DNA from: Candidatus Zixiibacteriota bacterium
GTDB lineage: Bacteria; Zixibacteria; MSB-5A5; CAIYYT01
Length of the DNA: 12,717 nt
Assembly (NCBI GenBank): GCA_963205155.1
Contig: CAUJJY010000221.1
Span: 1-12,717 of the forward strand
Direction of reading: 5' to 3'
In this document: positions 6,162 through 12,717 of the stretch, one piece after another
How the letters are laid out: every line of letters starts with the position of its first letter
How positions within the stretch are numbered: position 1 is the first letter of the stretch
Program-made: the position numbers and the translations under genes
Notes under the pieces: generated by a model
Told to the model about the DNA's origin: nothing
Databases searched by the model: none
What the model saw: only the letters and a program-made list of their open reading frames with translations

Positions 6162-8399
6162 CTAACAGGGTGCCGGTCCGCCCGAGAAGACGTAGTTGAT
6201 TAAATAGACCGCGTCGGAAATATTGACCGAGCCGCTACAGTCGGCATCGCCAGCCGCCATTGGATTCGGCGCCGGTCCGCCGTTGAACACATAGTTGATG
6301 ATGTAAACCGCATCGGAAATATTCACGGTGCCGGAGTTGTCGGCATCGCCGGACAAATATGGCGCCGGCGCGATTCGGAATTTGATCAACTCGGTCTCGT
6401 TACCGCCGGTGGTACCGGTCGCGCGAATCGAAACTTGCACAGTGCCGGTGTCGACCGGTGTGCCGCTGATGATTCCGTTCGAGGTGTTCAGCGTTAAGCC
6501 GCCGGGCAGCGTACCCGAGATGATGCTGTAGGTATACGGCGCCGTTCCGCCGCGCACGGTCAGCGTGTCGGCGTACGGTTGATATTGGTCGCCATCTTCA
6601 AGTGTGTCATAAATGATGTGAACCGCATAGGTTTCCGTCATCGTCGTCTTGAGAATCCAGTCGTTGCGATCAATACTCACGGAAAGCGGCGGCAACGAGG
6701 TTCCGGTCAGGTCGAACACATAGTCCTGATCGCGCAATGTATTCGGAACTTCAAAGTCGTAATTGGTGCCGTTGTTGACCGTGATATCGACATTGTTCAT
6801 GCGAAACACTGTGGGGCTCGTCGTCTGGTATTGACGAACATGCACATAAACCCGGAATGACGTCGGAGATGTCTGATCGTACGTGTAGGACATCGCATAT
6901 TTCGGGAAGTACGTACCATAGATCCAATCCTGGAAGAACGGATGAAGATCCATGCCGGTAACTTCTTCGCAAAGATCGCGGAAGTCTTCGGTCGAAACAT
7001 CTTTCCACTTGTATCTCGGATCGTCGTAGTAGGTCTGCAGGATGTTGAAGAATGCCGCATCACCGACAACGCCGCGGAGCATATGCAACACCCACGCGCC
7101 CTTGTCATAGACCCGGCTCGAGAAGATCGTCCAGACACCGGTAGTGTCGGTGCAGTAGATTGTCCCGCCCGAGGTGTAACGCATGCTGTTCATGTAACTG
7201 CGCAGATCGTTAAACCCGCCGAGACTTTCAAACCACAGCGCTTCCGTGTAGGTCGCAAACCCCTCGTTCATCCAAATATGATGCCAGTTGCGGCAGGTGA
7301 TCATGTCACCCCACCACTGGTGTCCCATCTCGTGAACGATAATACCCTGCCCAAAGGTATTGTTCATGATCGAAGTATTGGTCTGGTGCTCCATTGCGCC
7401 GCCCCAGTTGAACATCGACATCGCGTATTTTTCTTCGACAAACGGGTAGAGGCCAAACAGGCGCGAAAGCGTGTCGAGCATCGATACAGTCGGTGCATAG
7501 CCGGCTTGCGCTGATCCCAACTGCGACGGATAAACCCAGTAGTCGACCGGCATCGAGTCACTCACGCTGTAATTCCACCACTCGCGCCAATACGAATAGT
7601 TCGACATCGCCAGGCTCACCAGGTAGGTCGTGATCGGGTAGCGATTGCGCCAATAAGTCGTTCGTGTTCCGTTACCGTTGTCGATATTGCCGAGCAGGCT
7701 GCCGTTGGAACTGCAGAACAGATTGCTGGGATAGGTAATGATGATATCCACCGAATCGGCTTTGTCATCCGGATAATCCTTGCACGGCCACCAGGTTCGC
7801 GCCAGATACGGTTCGGAGAGGGTGGTGACCACCGGATTACCGGCGTAAGTCTCAAACGAAAATGCCTGGAATCCACCTTCGACGGGATGTCCCTGGTAGT
7901 ATGTCGACACAGTAAACGCTTCGCCGGTGTTTTTCGTGCTTGGCAGGTTTGCCGTAACCAGGTTACCACTGCGCGTGAAAGTCGCCAAAGCGCCGTCAAC
8001 CCTAACCGAGTCGACCGTCAAATTGGAATACAGGTCAACTTCACAAAATGTAACATTGTCCTGCGTCGCCGTTGAGGTCATATCGACGCGGCCGACGATG
8101 ATTTCCGTCGAAATGTTTACATTGAGATCGATGCGATAGAATTTTACATCATACTGGTACTGCGTCGGCAGCGCGCCCATGATCCCAAGTTGCTCCTGTG
8201 ATTCGCGCTGTTTGGCCAGTCGTTGTGCTTTGGCGAGCCTTTCCTGTTCGCGGTGCTCGCGCGATTCCTTAATCGCCTGTTCAATCGGTATCTTCTCAAA
8301 TTCGCGCGCAGCGGCGAATGAAGAGAACATCAAAAGCATGGCGAGTGTCGCCATGAAAATCGGCACGAATTTACGCGTTAAACGGGATTTGGCAGGCAC
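6162..8399 (-). CDS. Secreted M1-family zinc aminopeptidase with Ig-like and dockerin-like C-terminus
   Basis: This exported gluzincin removes N-terminal residues from peptides outside the cytoplasm. I start it at GTG 8399 because AGGAGG sits 5 bases upstream and a signal peptide follows at once (basic KSRLTRK, then a hydrophobic core, likely cut after FAAA). The frame stays open to 8483 but without a comparable site. The 745-residue product has a charged Glu/Arg/Gln-rich stretch (about 33-70), then the M1 β-domain and catalytic domain. These carry GGAMEHQT (333-340, a variant of the GAMEN exopeptidase loop), HEMGH (356-360) and, 18 residues on, the third zinc ligand E379 in NEGFATYTE. The catalytic tyrosine is in RVYDKGAW (Y431). 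A putative Ig-like (He_PIG-type) domain covers about 609-676, and a duplicated calcium-binding dockerin-like pair occupies 684-745. The remaining catalytic set is intact. Confidence 0.92.
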   Translation of the reverse strand: MPAKSRLTRKFVPIFMATLAMLLMFSSFAAAREFEKIPIEQAIKESREHREQERLAKAQRLAKQRESQEQLGIMGALPTQYQYDVKFYRIDLNVNISTEIIVGRVDMTSTATQDNVTFCEVDLYSNLTVDSVRVDGALATFTRSGNLVTANLPSTKNTGEAFTVSTYYQGHPVEGGFQAFSFETYAGNPVVTTLSEPYLARTWWPCKDYPDDKADSVDIIITYPSNLFCSSNGSLLGNIDNGNGTRTTYWRNRYPITTYLVSLAMSNYSYWREWWNYSVSDSMPVDYWVYPSQLGSAQAGYAPTVSMLDTLSRLFGLYPFVEEKYAMSMFNWGGAMEHQTNTSIMNNTFGQGIIVHEMGHQWWGDMITCRNWHHIWMNEGFATYTEALWFESLGGFNDLRSYMNSMRYTSGGTIYCTDTTGVWTIFSSRVYDKGAWVLHMLRGVVGDAAFFNILQTYYDDPRYKWKDVSTEDFRDLCEEVTGMDLHPFFQDWIYGTYFPKYAMSYTYDQTSPTSFRVYVHVRQYQTTSPTVFRMNNVDITVNNGTNYDFEVPNTLRDQDYVFDLTGTSLPPLSVSIDRNDWILKTTMTETYAVHIIYDTLEDGDQYQPYADTLTVRGGTAPYTYSIISGTLPGGLTLNTSNGIISGTPVDTGTVQVSIRATGTTGGNETELIKFRIAPAPYLSGDADNSGTVNISDAVYIINYVFNGGPAPNPMAAGDADCSGSVNISDAVYLINYVFSGGPAPC
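6165..6350 (-). repeat. Duplicated dockerin-like calcium-binding motif
   Basis: Two near-identical halves end the peptidase: GDADNSGTVNISDAVYIINY (begins at 6350) and GDADCSGSVNISDAVYLINY (begins at 6251), each followed by VF(N/S)GGPAP. The D-x-D-x-S-G-x-V-x-I-S-D pattern is that of dockerin type I EF-hand-like loops. No cohesin or scaffoldin is present in the window, so in this setting it may be a calcium-stabilised cap or surface-retention tag rather than part of a cellulosome. Confidence 0.8.
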
Positions 8400-8404
8400 A
8401 CATT

Positions 8405-8410
8405 CCTCCT
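8405..8410 (-). promoter_or_regulatory. AGGAGG ribosome-binding site fixing peptidase start
   Basis: A perfect minus-strand AGGAGG lies 5 bases before GTG 8399. An ATG at 8403 lies between them but is out of frame with the peptidase, so the GTG is the initiator. Confidence 0.8.
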
Positions 8411-8528
8411 GTATCTGCTCCAAGATGCTCGCGCTGAAGTTGGTTAATGATCTGTGGATTATAGACTTATGGCCTAATGGCACGTGGTTCCTTACCTTGG
8501 CTCCGGTGTGAAGTAGCTTAATTATCGG

Positions 8529-8546
8529 CGAACGATGCTCCGTTCG
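8529..8546 (-). repeat. Hairpin in the peptidase 5' leader
   Basis: CGAACG (8529-8534) and CGTTCG (8541-8546) form a perfect 6-bp stem with a 6-base loop, lying just downstream of the minus-strand promoter and hence near the 5' end of the peptidase mRNA. It may protect the transcript end. Confidence 0.4.
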
Positions 8547-8549
8547 ACA

Positions 8550-8583
8550 CCGAAATTATTATGGATTAATATAGCGATTTCGG
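8550..8583. repeat. Inverted repeat flanking the peptidase -10 box
   Basis: CCGAAAT (8550-8556) and ATTTCGG (8577-8583) are perfect 7-bp arms 20 bases apart that bracket the proposed -10 word at 8568-8573. The position suits a regulator-binding site. Confidence 0.35.
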
Positions 8584-8595
8584 CGAATTAGTCAA
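8568..8595 (-). promoter_or_regulatory. Sigma70-type promoter of the M1 peptidase gene
   Basis: On the minus strand TTGACT (8595-8590, 5 of 6 to consensus) is followed after 16 bases by TATATT (8573-8568, 5 of 6). This is the best promoter in the window. The start of transcription would be near 8561, giving a leader of about 160 bases. Confidence 0.6.
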
Positions 8596-8608
8596 GTAGC
8601 GGCTTGAC
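8591..8608. repeat. Inverted repeat overlapping the peptidase -35 box
   Basis: GTCAAG (8591-8596) and CTTGAC (8603-8608) form a perfect 6-bp inverted repeat with 6 bases between. One arm is part of the -35 word, so a bound protein could compete with or recruit polymerase. Confidence 0.35.
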
Positions 8609-8780
8609 CTTCTCATATCAGCGCCGCATGAAACGGTGGCGGCCTGCCAAGTTATTCATACCACAACAATTGACAATTACGTCACGTTAAACATTAGAAG
8701 GTTTGGCTTTAGGAATCGGCTGCTATGGCGCTCGTCACACCAACTGCTCGCAAGCGTTGAGCTTCAACTCTTGATCGATT

Positions 8781-8807
8781 CGGATCACGTATTCCTTCCC
8801 TGATCCG
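8781..8807 (+). repeat. Inverted repeat in lipoprotein gene leader
   Basis: CGGATCA (8781-8787) and TGATCCG (8801-8807) form a perfect 7-bp stem with a 13-base loop, about 114 bases before the GTG at 8921. No T-tract follows. It may be an mRNA leader structure or an operator. Confidence 0.35.
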
Positions 8808-8907
8808 CGTCCATGGTGCAGGTGCGGCCCTAATCATCTAATTGGCATCGTCCTGACTTCGCGACACTGACGCAGTTCGGGTTTCCTTGTGAAAGCAGCG
8901 GTGATGC

Positions 8908-8913
8908 AGGAGG
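8908..8913 (+). promoter_or_regulatory. AGGAGG ribosome-binding site of repeat lipoprotein
   Basis: A perfect AGGAGG is 7 bases before the GTG at 8921 and supports that start over internal ATGs. Confidence 0.8.
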
Positions 8914-8920
8914 TTATGTC

Positions 8921-11900
8921 GTGAAGCAGACGTACCAATCAATGACCTTTGTGCTTGTAGTCTTTGGTCTGGCAATCCTGACGATTTGGACCGGCTGCAG
9001 CGACAAGGCACAACCTGCAGATCCCGAGGAAGATCCGGCTTGTTCCGTAGAACCGCTTGCTGCGATGGACTTCGGTAATATTACTCTTGGTCAGGCTTCT
9101 ACAACAAAATCATTTAGCATCACAAATACTGGCGGTGGCACTCTTGCTGGATCAATAAGCGCCAGTTGTGACGATTTCGAAATTACCTCCGGAAGTGGAA
9201 ACTACTATTTGACGAATGGTCAGTCGATTGCTGCTACTGTGCGCTTTGTTCCCAAATCCCAGGGAACAAAGACTTGTACTATTGTGACCGGGACCGCGTG
9301 CGATGTAAGCATCAGTTGCAGCGGGACTGGCGTGCCTGAACCGCCGGTCTGCAATGTTAGTCCGGCGACACCGCTGGATTTTGGCAGTATTCAAATTGGT
9401 CAAACTTCTCTGACTCAATCTTTCACAATAACCAACACGGGCGGGGGCACTTTGAGCGGAACGGTAAGCGAGACCTGTGACGATTTTGACATCGCCGCAG
9501 GTAGCGGAGAATACAATCTCACGCATGGACAGGCGACAACAGTAACTGTGCAGTTCACGCCCCAGTCCGAAGGAACAAAGACTTGCACCATCGAAACCGG
9601 AGCCTCGTGCGAAACAGATATTTCTTGCAGCGGAATCGGAACTCCAGTTCCGCCGGTATGCAGCGTTAGTTCGGAGACGGCGCTCGATTTCGGTCAAATC
9701 CAAATTAATCAGGTGTCGGAGCCGCAGTCATTCACGATAACAAACATCGGCGGCGGAACTTTGGCTGGCACAGTAAGCGTTGATTGCGCGGAATTCGAAA
9801 TAATCGCCGGCGGCGGCGATTACAGCCTTCCAAGTGGCGAGTCGGTAACCGTAACGATACGCTTTGTGCCGCAATCCGAAGGGACAGAAAACTGCACCAT
9901 CGGAATTGGAGCATCGTGCAGTCTGGACTTGGCCGTCAATGGAACCGGAACCGCGATTCCACCCGAGTGCAGTGTCGATCCGATAACCCCGCTGGACTTT
10001 GGCAACATTCAGGTTGGTCAAGAGTCGATAGCGCAGTTCTTCACTATCACGAACACCGGCGGTGGGATTCTCTCGGGCATTGTAGGTGAAAGTTGTCCCG
10101 ACTTCAAGATAATGGCCGGCAATGGAGGCTACGATCTGACGAGCGGACAGTCGGTAACAATTGCTGTACAGTTTGCGCCACTGTCCGAAGGTACAAAGGA
10201 CTGCGTAATTCAGACCGGCGCTCCTTGCAGTGAGGACATTTCTTGCAGTGGTACTGCCGGTCCAATTCTGCCCATCTGCAGTATCAGTTCGCTGGATCCG
10301 CTGGGATTCGGGAACATTCAGGTCGGTCAAGCTTCACCGTCTCAATCTTTCACAATAACGAACACAGGTGGCGGCACTTTGAGTGGAACCGTGAGTGAAA
10401 ACTGCGCCGACTTCGAGATTACAGCGGGAACCGGAAACTACAATCTGACCAGCGGACAATCGGTAACTGTAAGTGCACGGTTTGTACCGAAGTCCGAGGG
10501 AGCCAAGAGCTGCACTATCGAGACGGGCACCGCATGCAATGAGGATATATCCTGCAATGGAACCGGAACCCCGATTCCGCCCATCTGCAGTATCAGTCCA
10601 GCGACGCCTTTGAATTTTGGCAACGTTGAAGTTGACTCTACTTCCCAGTCACAGTCCTTCACTATCACGAATATTGGTGGGGGAATTTTGAGTGGAACGG
10701 TAAGTGAAAGTTGTCCCGACTTCGAAATTACTTCCGGAGGAGGAACTTATAATCTGATAAATGGAGAGTCTGTAACAGTTGGTGTGCGGTTTGTGCCGCA
10801 ATCCGAAGGCTTGAAGAACTGCACTATCGAGGCTGGAGCCTCATGCAATGCGGATATACCCTGTAGCGGAACCGGAGTTCCGATTCCGCCGGTTTGCAGT
10901 GTCGTTCCAGCCACTCCCTTGACCTTTGACAACGTTCAAGTCGGTTCGGCTTCCGCCACCAAGTCGTTTGTTATCACAAATACCGGTGGTGGAACCTTGA
11001 GTGGAACAGTGAGTGAAATCTGCACCGACTTCCAAATGACCGCCGGAAGCGGGCCTTACAACCTCGCAACAGGTCAGTCAGTGACAGTTTCGGTGCGTTT
11101 TGTACCCTTGTCGGAAGGAACCAAATCCTGCACAATCGAAACCGGAGCCTCATGCAGTGCTGATATTTCCTGCAGTGGAACCGGTGCGTCAATTCCGCCG
11201 GTTTGCAGTGTGACTCCTGTGACTCCCCTGGATTTCGGTAGTGTTCAGTCAGGCCAAGCTTCGTCGATACAGTCTTTCAACATCACGAACATCGGTGAAG
11301 GTACCTTGAGCGGCACTGTGAGTGAGAATTGCGCCGACTTCGAAATCACGGCCGGAGGCGGCGCCTATGACCTCACCAACGGCCAATCGGTGACGGTTTC
11401 CGTGCGTTTTGTACCACAGTCCGAAGGAACAAAATCCTGTATAATTGAGACTGGAGTCTCATGCGGTACGGACATTTCCTGCAGCGGTATCGGAACATCG
11501 ATTCCCCCGGTCTGTAGTGTGACTCCTTCGTCCGCCCTTGATTTCGACAGCACTCAATTGGGTCAGGCCTCATCAACACAATCCTTCGATATCACCAACA
11601 CCGGTGGCGGTATTTTGAGTGGCATCGTGAGCGTGAATTGTGCTGATTTTGAGATAACCGCCGGAAGCGGGGCTTACAACCTGGCAAATGGACAGTCTGT
11701 AACCGTAAGCGCGAGGTTTGTCCCGCAATCTGAAGGCGCGAAGTCCTGCACAATCGAGACCGGCGTCGCATGCAGTACCGACATTACCTGCAATGGCGTG
11801 GGCGTGCTGCCCCCGATCTGCAGCATCGATTCCGAACTTCGTCGCCTTGATTTTGGAGACATCCTTGTTGGTGATAGTTCAAACACGTCGTCCTTTACCA

Positions 11901-12439
11901 TCACGAATACCGGCGCCGGCATCCTAAGTGGGACGATAGGCCAATTACCGGGAGCCGATGATAGATGCGAGAGTTTTGAAATCGTCTCGGGCGGCGGATC
12001 TTATGATCTCTCCGCCGGTCAGTCGAGGACGGTCCAGATTCGTTTTTCCCCACAATCCGAGGGAATTCAAGAGTGTCACATCGGCGTTGGCAGTGCATGT
12101 GGAGAGTCCATCGTCTGCGTTGGAACGGGTGCACTTCCGCCCGCGTGTGGTCCAGTGCCCGACACACTTGATTTTGGAACCGGGGAGGCCGAAAAATGTT
12201 CGCGGACTCTCACGTTGACAATCTCGAATATCGGCGGAGGAACACTGACTGGATCAGTAATCGAAGACTGCGCTGATTTTAGAATCGTTGAAGGTGATGG
12301 ATCGTACAGTCTTCCGGCTGGAGGCCTGGTGCAAGTGAAAATTCGCTTCTGTCCCCAATCACCAGGATTGAAGACTTGTACTCTGGTAACCGGCTGCTCT
12401 GCGAATGTTTTTCTAACTGGATTCGCCTCCGATGATTAG
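8921..12439 (+). CDS. Large cysteine-rich repeat lipoprotein (11 Ig-like ASH/choice-of-anchor-D repeats)
   Basis: This 1172-residue exported protein has an N-terminal hydrophobic segment ending TIWTGC at Cys26. That is a probable lipobox, though Trp at -3 is unusual, so a plain signal peptide or membrane anchor is possible. After an acidic spacer come eleven tandem modules starting at Cys 41, 144, 247, 350, 453, 556, 659, 762, 865, 967 and 1076. Each follows the plan CSV-PATPLDFG-QSFTITNTGGGTLSG-CxDFEI-GQSVTVxVRFVPQSEGTKSCTIETG-SCxxDISCSGTG-PIPP. This resembles the ASH (ASPM/SPD-2/Hydin) and 'choice-of-anchor D' β-sandwich domains of secreted bacterial proteins. Most modules carry five cysteines at offsets 0, 42, 78, 86 and 92. 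Pro-rich linkers join them into a likely rod. No enzyme, dockerin or sorting domain is seen. A structural or adhesive surface role is inferred. No strong terminator follows. Confidence 0.85.
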   Translation: MKQTYQSMTFVLVVFGLAILTIWTGCSDKAQPADPEEDPACSVEPLAAMDFGNITLGQASTTKSFSITNTGGGTLAGSISASCDDFEITSGSGNYYLTNGQSIAATVRFVPKSQGTKTCTIVTGTACDVSISCSGTGVPEPPVCNVSPATPLDFGSIQIGQTSLTQSFTITNTGGGTLSGTVSETCDDFDIAAGSGEYNLTHGQATTVTVQFTPQSEGTKTCTIETGASCETDISCSGIGTPVPPVCSVSSETALDFGQIQINQVSEPQSFTITNIGGGTLAGTVSVDCAEFEIIAGGGDYSLPSGESVTVTIRFVPQSEGTENCTIGIGASCSLDLAVNGTGTAIPPECSVDPITPLDFGNIQVGQESIAQFFTITNTGGGILSGIVGESCPDFKIMAGNGGYDLTSGQSVTIAVQFAPLSEGTKDCVIQTGAPCSEDISCSGTAGPILPICSISSLDPLGFGNIQVGQASPSQSFTITNTGGGTLSGTVSENCADFEITAGTGNYNLTSGQSVTVSARFVPKSEGAKSCTIETGTACNEDISCNGTGTPIPPICSISPATPLNFGNVEVDSTSQSQSFTITNIGGGILSGTVSESCPDFEITSGGGTYNLINGESVTVGVRFVPQSEGLKNCTIEAGASCNADIPCSGTGVPIPPVCSVVPATPLTFDNVQVGSASATKSFVITNTGGGTLSGTVSEICTDFQMTAGSGPYNLATGQSVTVSVRFVPLSEGTKSCTIETGASCSADISCSGTGASIPPVCSVTPVTPLDFGSVQSGQASSIQSFNITNIGEGTLSGTVSENCADFEITAGGGAYDLTNGQSVTVSVRFVPQSEGTKSCIIETGVSCGTDISCSGIGTSIPPVCSVTPSSALDFDSTQLGQASSTQSFDITNTGGGILSGIVSVNCADFEITAGSGAYNLANGQSVTVSARFVPQSEGAKSCTIETGVACSTDITCNGVGVLPPICSIDSELRRLDFGDILVGDSSNTSSFTITNTGAGILSGTIGQLPGADDRCESFEIVSGGGSYDLSAGQSRTVQIRFSPQSEGIQECHIGVGSACGESIVCVGTGALPPACGPVPDTLDFGTGEAEKCSRTLTLTISNIGGGTLTGSVIEDCADFRIVEGDGSYSLPAGGLVQVKIRFCPQSPGLKTCTLVTGCSANVFLTGFASDD
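9041..12436 (+). repeat. Eleven tandem in-frame repeats of about 309 bases
   Basis: Repeat starts (codon of the first Cys) are 9041, 9350, 9659, 9968, 10277, 10586, 10895, 11204, 11513, 11819 and 12146. Units 1-8 are exactly 309 bases, unit 9 is 306, unit 10 is 327 with a small insertion (GQLPGADDRC), and unit 11 is a shorter 3' end. By eye units 5-9 are the most alike; the outer units, especially 10 and 11, are diverged, as expected if internal copies are homogenised by recombination. Confidence 0.9.
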
Positions 12440-12498
12440 GGTTCTTGTCCGCAGGTGTGAAGTGCAGATTCCAAGTCGGTAGAGGCTCATCGCAATGC

Positions 12499-12512
12499 GC
12501 CGAGTCGTCGGC
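12499..12512. terminator. Small hairpin between convergent genes
   Basis: GCCGA (12499-12503) and TCGGC (12508-12512) form a 5-bp stem with a 4-base loop in the gap between the lipoprotein and the acetate transporter gene. No T-tract is present on either strand, so termination is doubtful. Confidence 0.2.
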
Positions 12513-12549
12513 TTCGAGTAAGAAGTCTTGATCCGCTGCGCTGCGTTCC

Positions 12550-12717
12550 TTATCCCTTTACGACACCCAACGGCGCCACAGTTCTCCCATACACCTCATT
12601 CAGCACCTGCGCCAAGCCGGTGTAAATCGCCGACAGACCGCAGATAATCCCTTCAAATCCGGCGACGCGGGTGATAGCCGCATTGTCAGTCGCATCCGCA
12701 AGCGCCAATAGCCAGAA
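12550..12717 (-). CDS. Acetate uptake transporter, GPR1/FUN34/YaaH (SatP) family, C-terminal fragment
   Basis: The last 55 residues of a minus-strand protein run in from the right edge and end at TAA 12552-12550. They read FWLLALADATDN, then GFEGIICGLSAIYTGLAQVL, then NEVYGRTVAPLG. This matches the last membrane helix and conserved tail of SatP/YaaH-type acetate-succinate transporters, where the family pattern is a helix followed by NExxGRTVxPxG. The protein is an inner-membrane carrier for acetate and related monocarboxylates. The N-terminal part, including the NPAPLGL motif, would lie outside the window, so function is inferred from the tail alone. It converges with the repeat lipoprotein gene. 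Confidence 0.8.
   Translation of the reverse strand, partial: FWLLALADATDNAAITRVAGFEGIICGLSAIYTGLAQVLNEVYGRTVAPLGVVKG

Larger units (their letters stand above)
8400..8920. other. Divergent intergenic region between peptidase and repeat lipoprotein
   Basis: About 520 bases with no supported gene. It contains a good minus-strand promoter (8568-8595), four inverted repeats (8529-8546, 8550-8583, 8591-8608, 8781-8807), a possible weak plus-strand promoter (TTGACA at 8670-8675 without a convincing -10), and the AGGAGG sites of both flanking genes. Both mRNAs would have long leaders, about 160 bases for the peptidase and perhaps 200 for the lipoprotein. Confidence 0.6.

Noticed and set aside
6942..7514. 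A 190-residue plus-strand open frame opposite the peptidase
   Set aside because: It lies exactly over the M1 catalytic region, has no ribosome-binding site and no recognisable domain.
8400..8483. N-terminal extension of the peptidase to the ATG at 8483
   Set aside because: The perfect AGGAGG before GTG 8399 and the signal peptide starting there outweigh it; the extension would bury the signal peptide behind 28 extra residues.
9152..10330. Long minus-strand open frames (183 and 200 residues) under the repeat lipoprotein
   Set aside because: The periodic coding sequence produces periodic antisense open frames; the products simply echo the repeat and carry no start signals.
9041..12436. Possible CRISPR-like or satellite repeat array
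   Set aside because: The 309-base period equals 103 codons, the units stay in one reading frame and encode a conserved domain, so it is a protein repeat.

Overview
The window looks like a chromosomal segment of an environmental Gram-negative bacterium. The best taxonomic clue is the C-terminal dockerin-like calcium-binding pair (GDADxSGxVNISDAVYxINY, ending GGPAPC) on a secreted metallopeptidase. This tail style is common in candidate phyla such as Zixibacteria and other FCB-related lineages. That placement rests on remembered family style and was not searched. GC content appears to be near 50%, and start codons include GTG behind perfect AGGAGG sites.

Layout, left to right. (1) Bases 2-1331, plus strand: the 3' part of a HupE/UreJ-type membrane protein and a single-pass membrane-anchored protein, an apparent two-gene unit closed by a long hairpin. 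(2) Bases 1405-2233, plus strand: an ArsR-family repressor overlapping an SRPBCC/AHSA1 protein by 4 bases, preceded by an array of GTAAG/CTTAC half-sites. (3) Bases 2234-2592: non-coding, with a candidate sigma70-type promoter. (4) Bases 2593-4071, plus strand: a secreted fibre-like protein with a C-terminal coiled coil, closed by a bidirectional terminator. (5) Bases 4194-4229, minus strand: a tiny dockerin-style tail with no gene in front of it, apparently a relic. (6) Bases 4270-6048, minus strand: a CLC chloride transporter with two CBS domains. (7) Bases 6162-8399, minus strand: a secreted M1-family zinc aminopeptidase with an Ig-like domain and dockerin-like tail. (8) Bases 8400-8920: a divergent intergenic region rich in inverted repeats. 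(9) Bases 8921-12439, plus strand: a large predicted lipoprotein built of eleven cysteine-rich ~103-residue Ig-like (ASH/choice-of-anchor-D type) repeats. (10) Bases 12550-12717, minus strand: the C-terminal end of a GPR1/FUN34/YaaH (SatP) acetate transporter running off the right edge.

Together the genes suggest a cell that invests in surface and secreted proteins (fibre protein, peptidase, repeat lipoprotein) alongside ion and small-molecule transport. I see no CRISPR array, tRNA, rRNA, transposase or phage module. The most unusual items are the eleven-fold cysteine-patterned repeat protein, the orphan dockerin tail that shares its stop-to-terminator layout with the peptidase gene, the helically spaced operator array before arsR, and the CLC protein lacking the internal proton glutamate.
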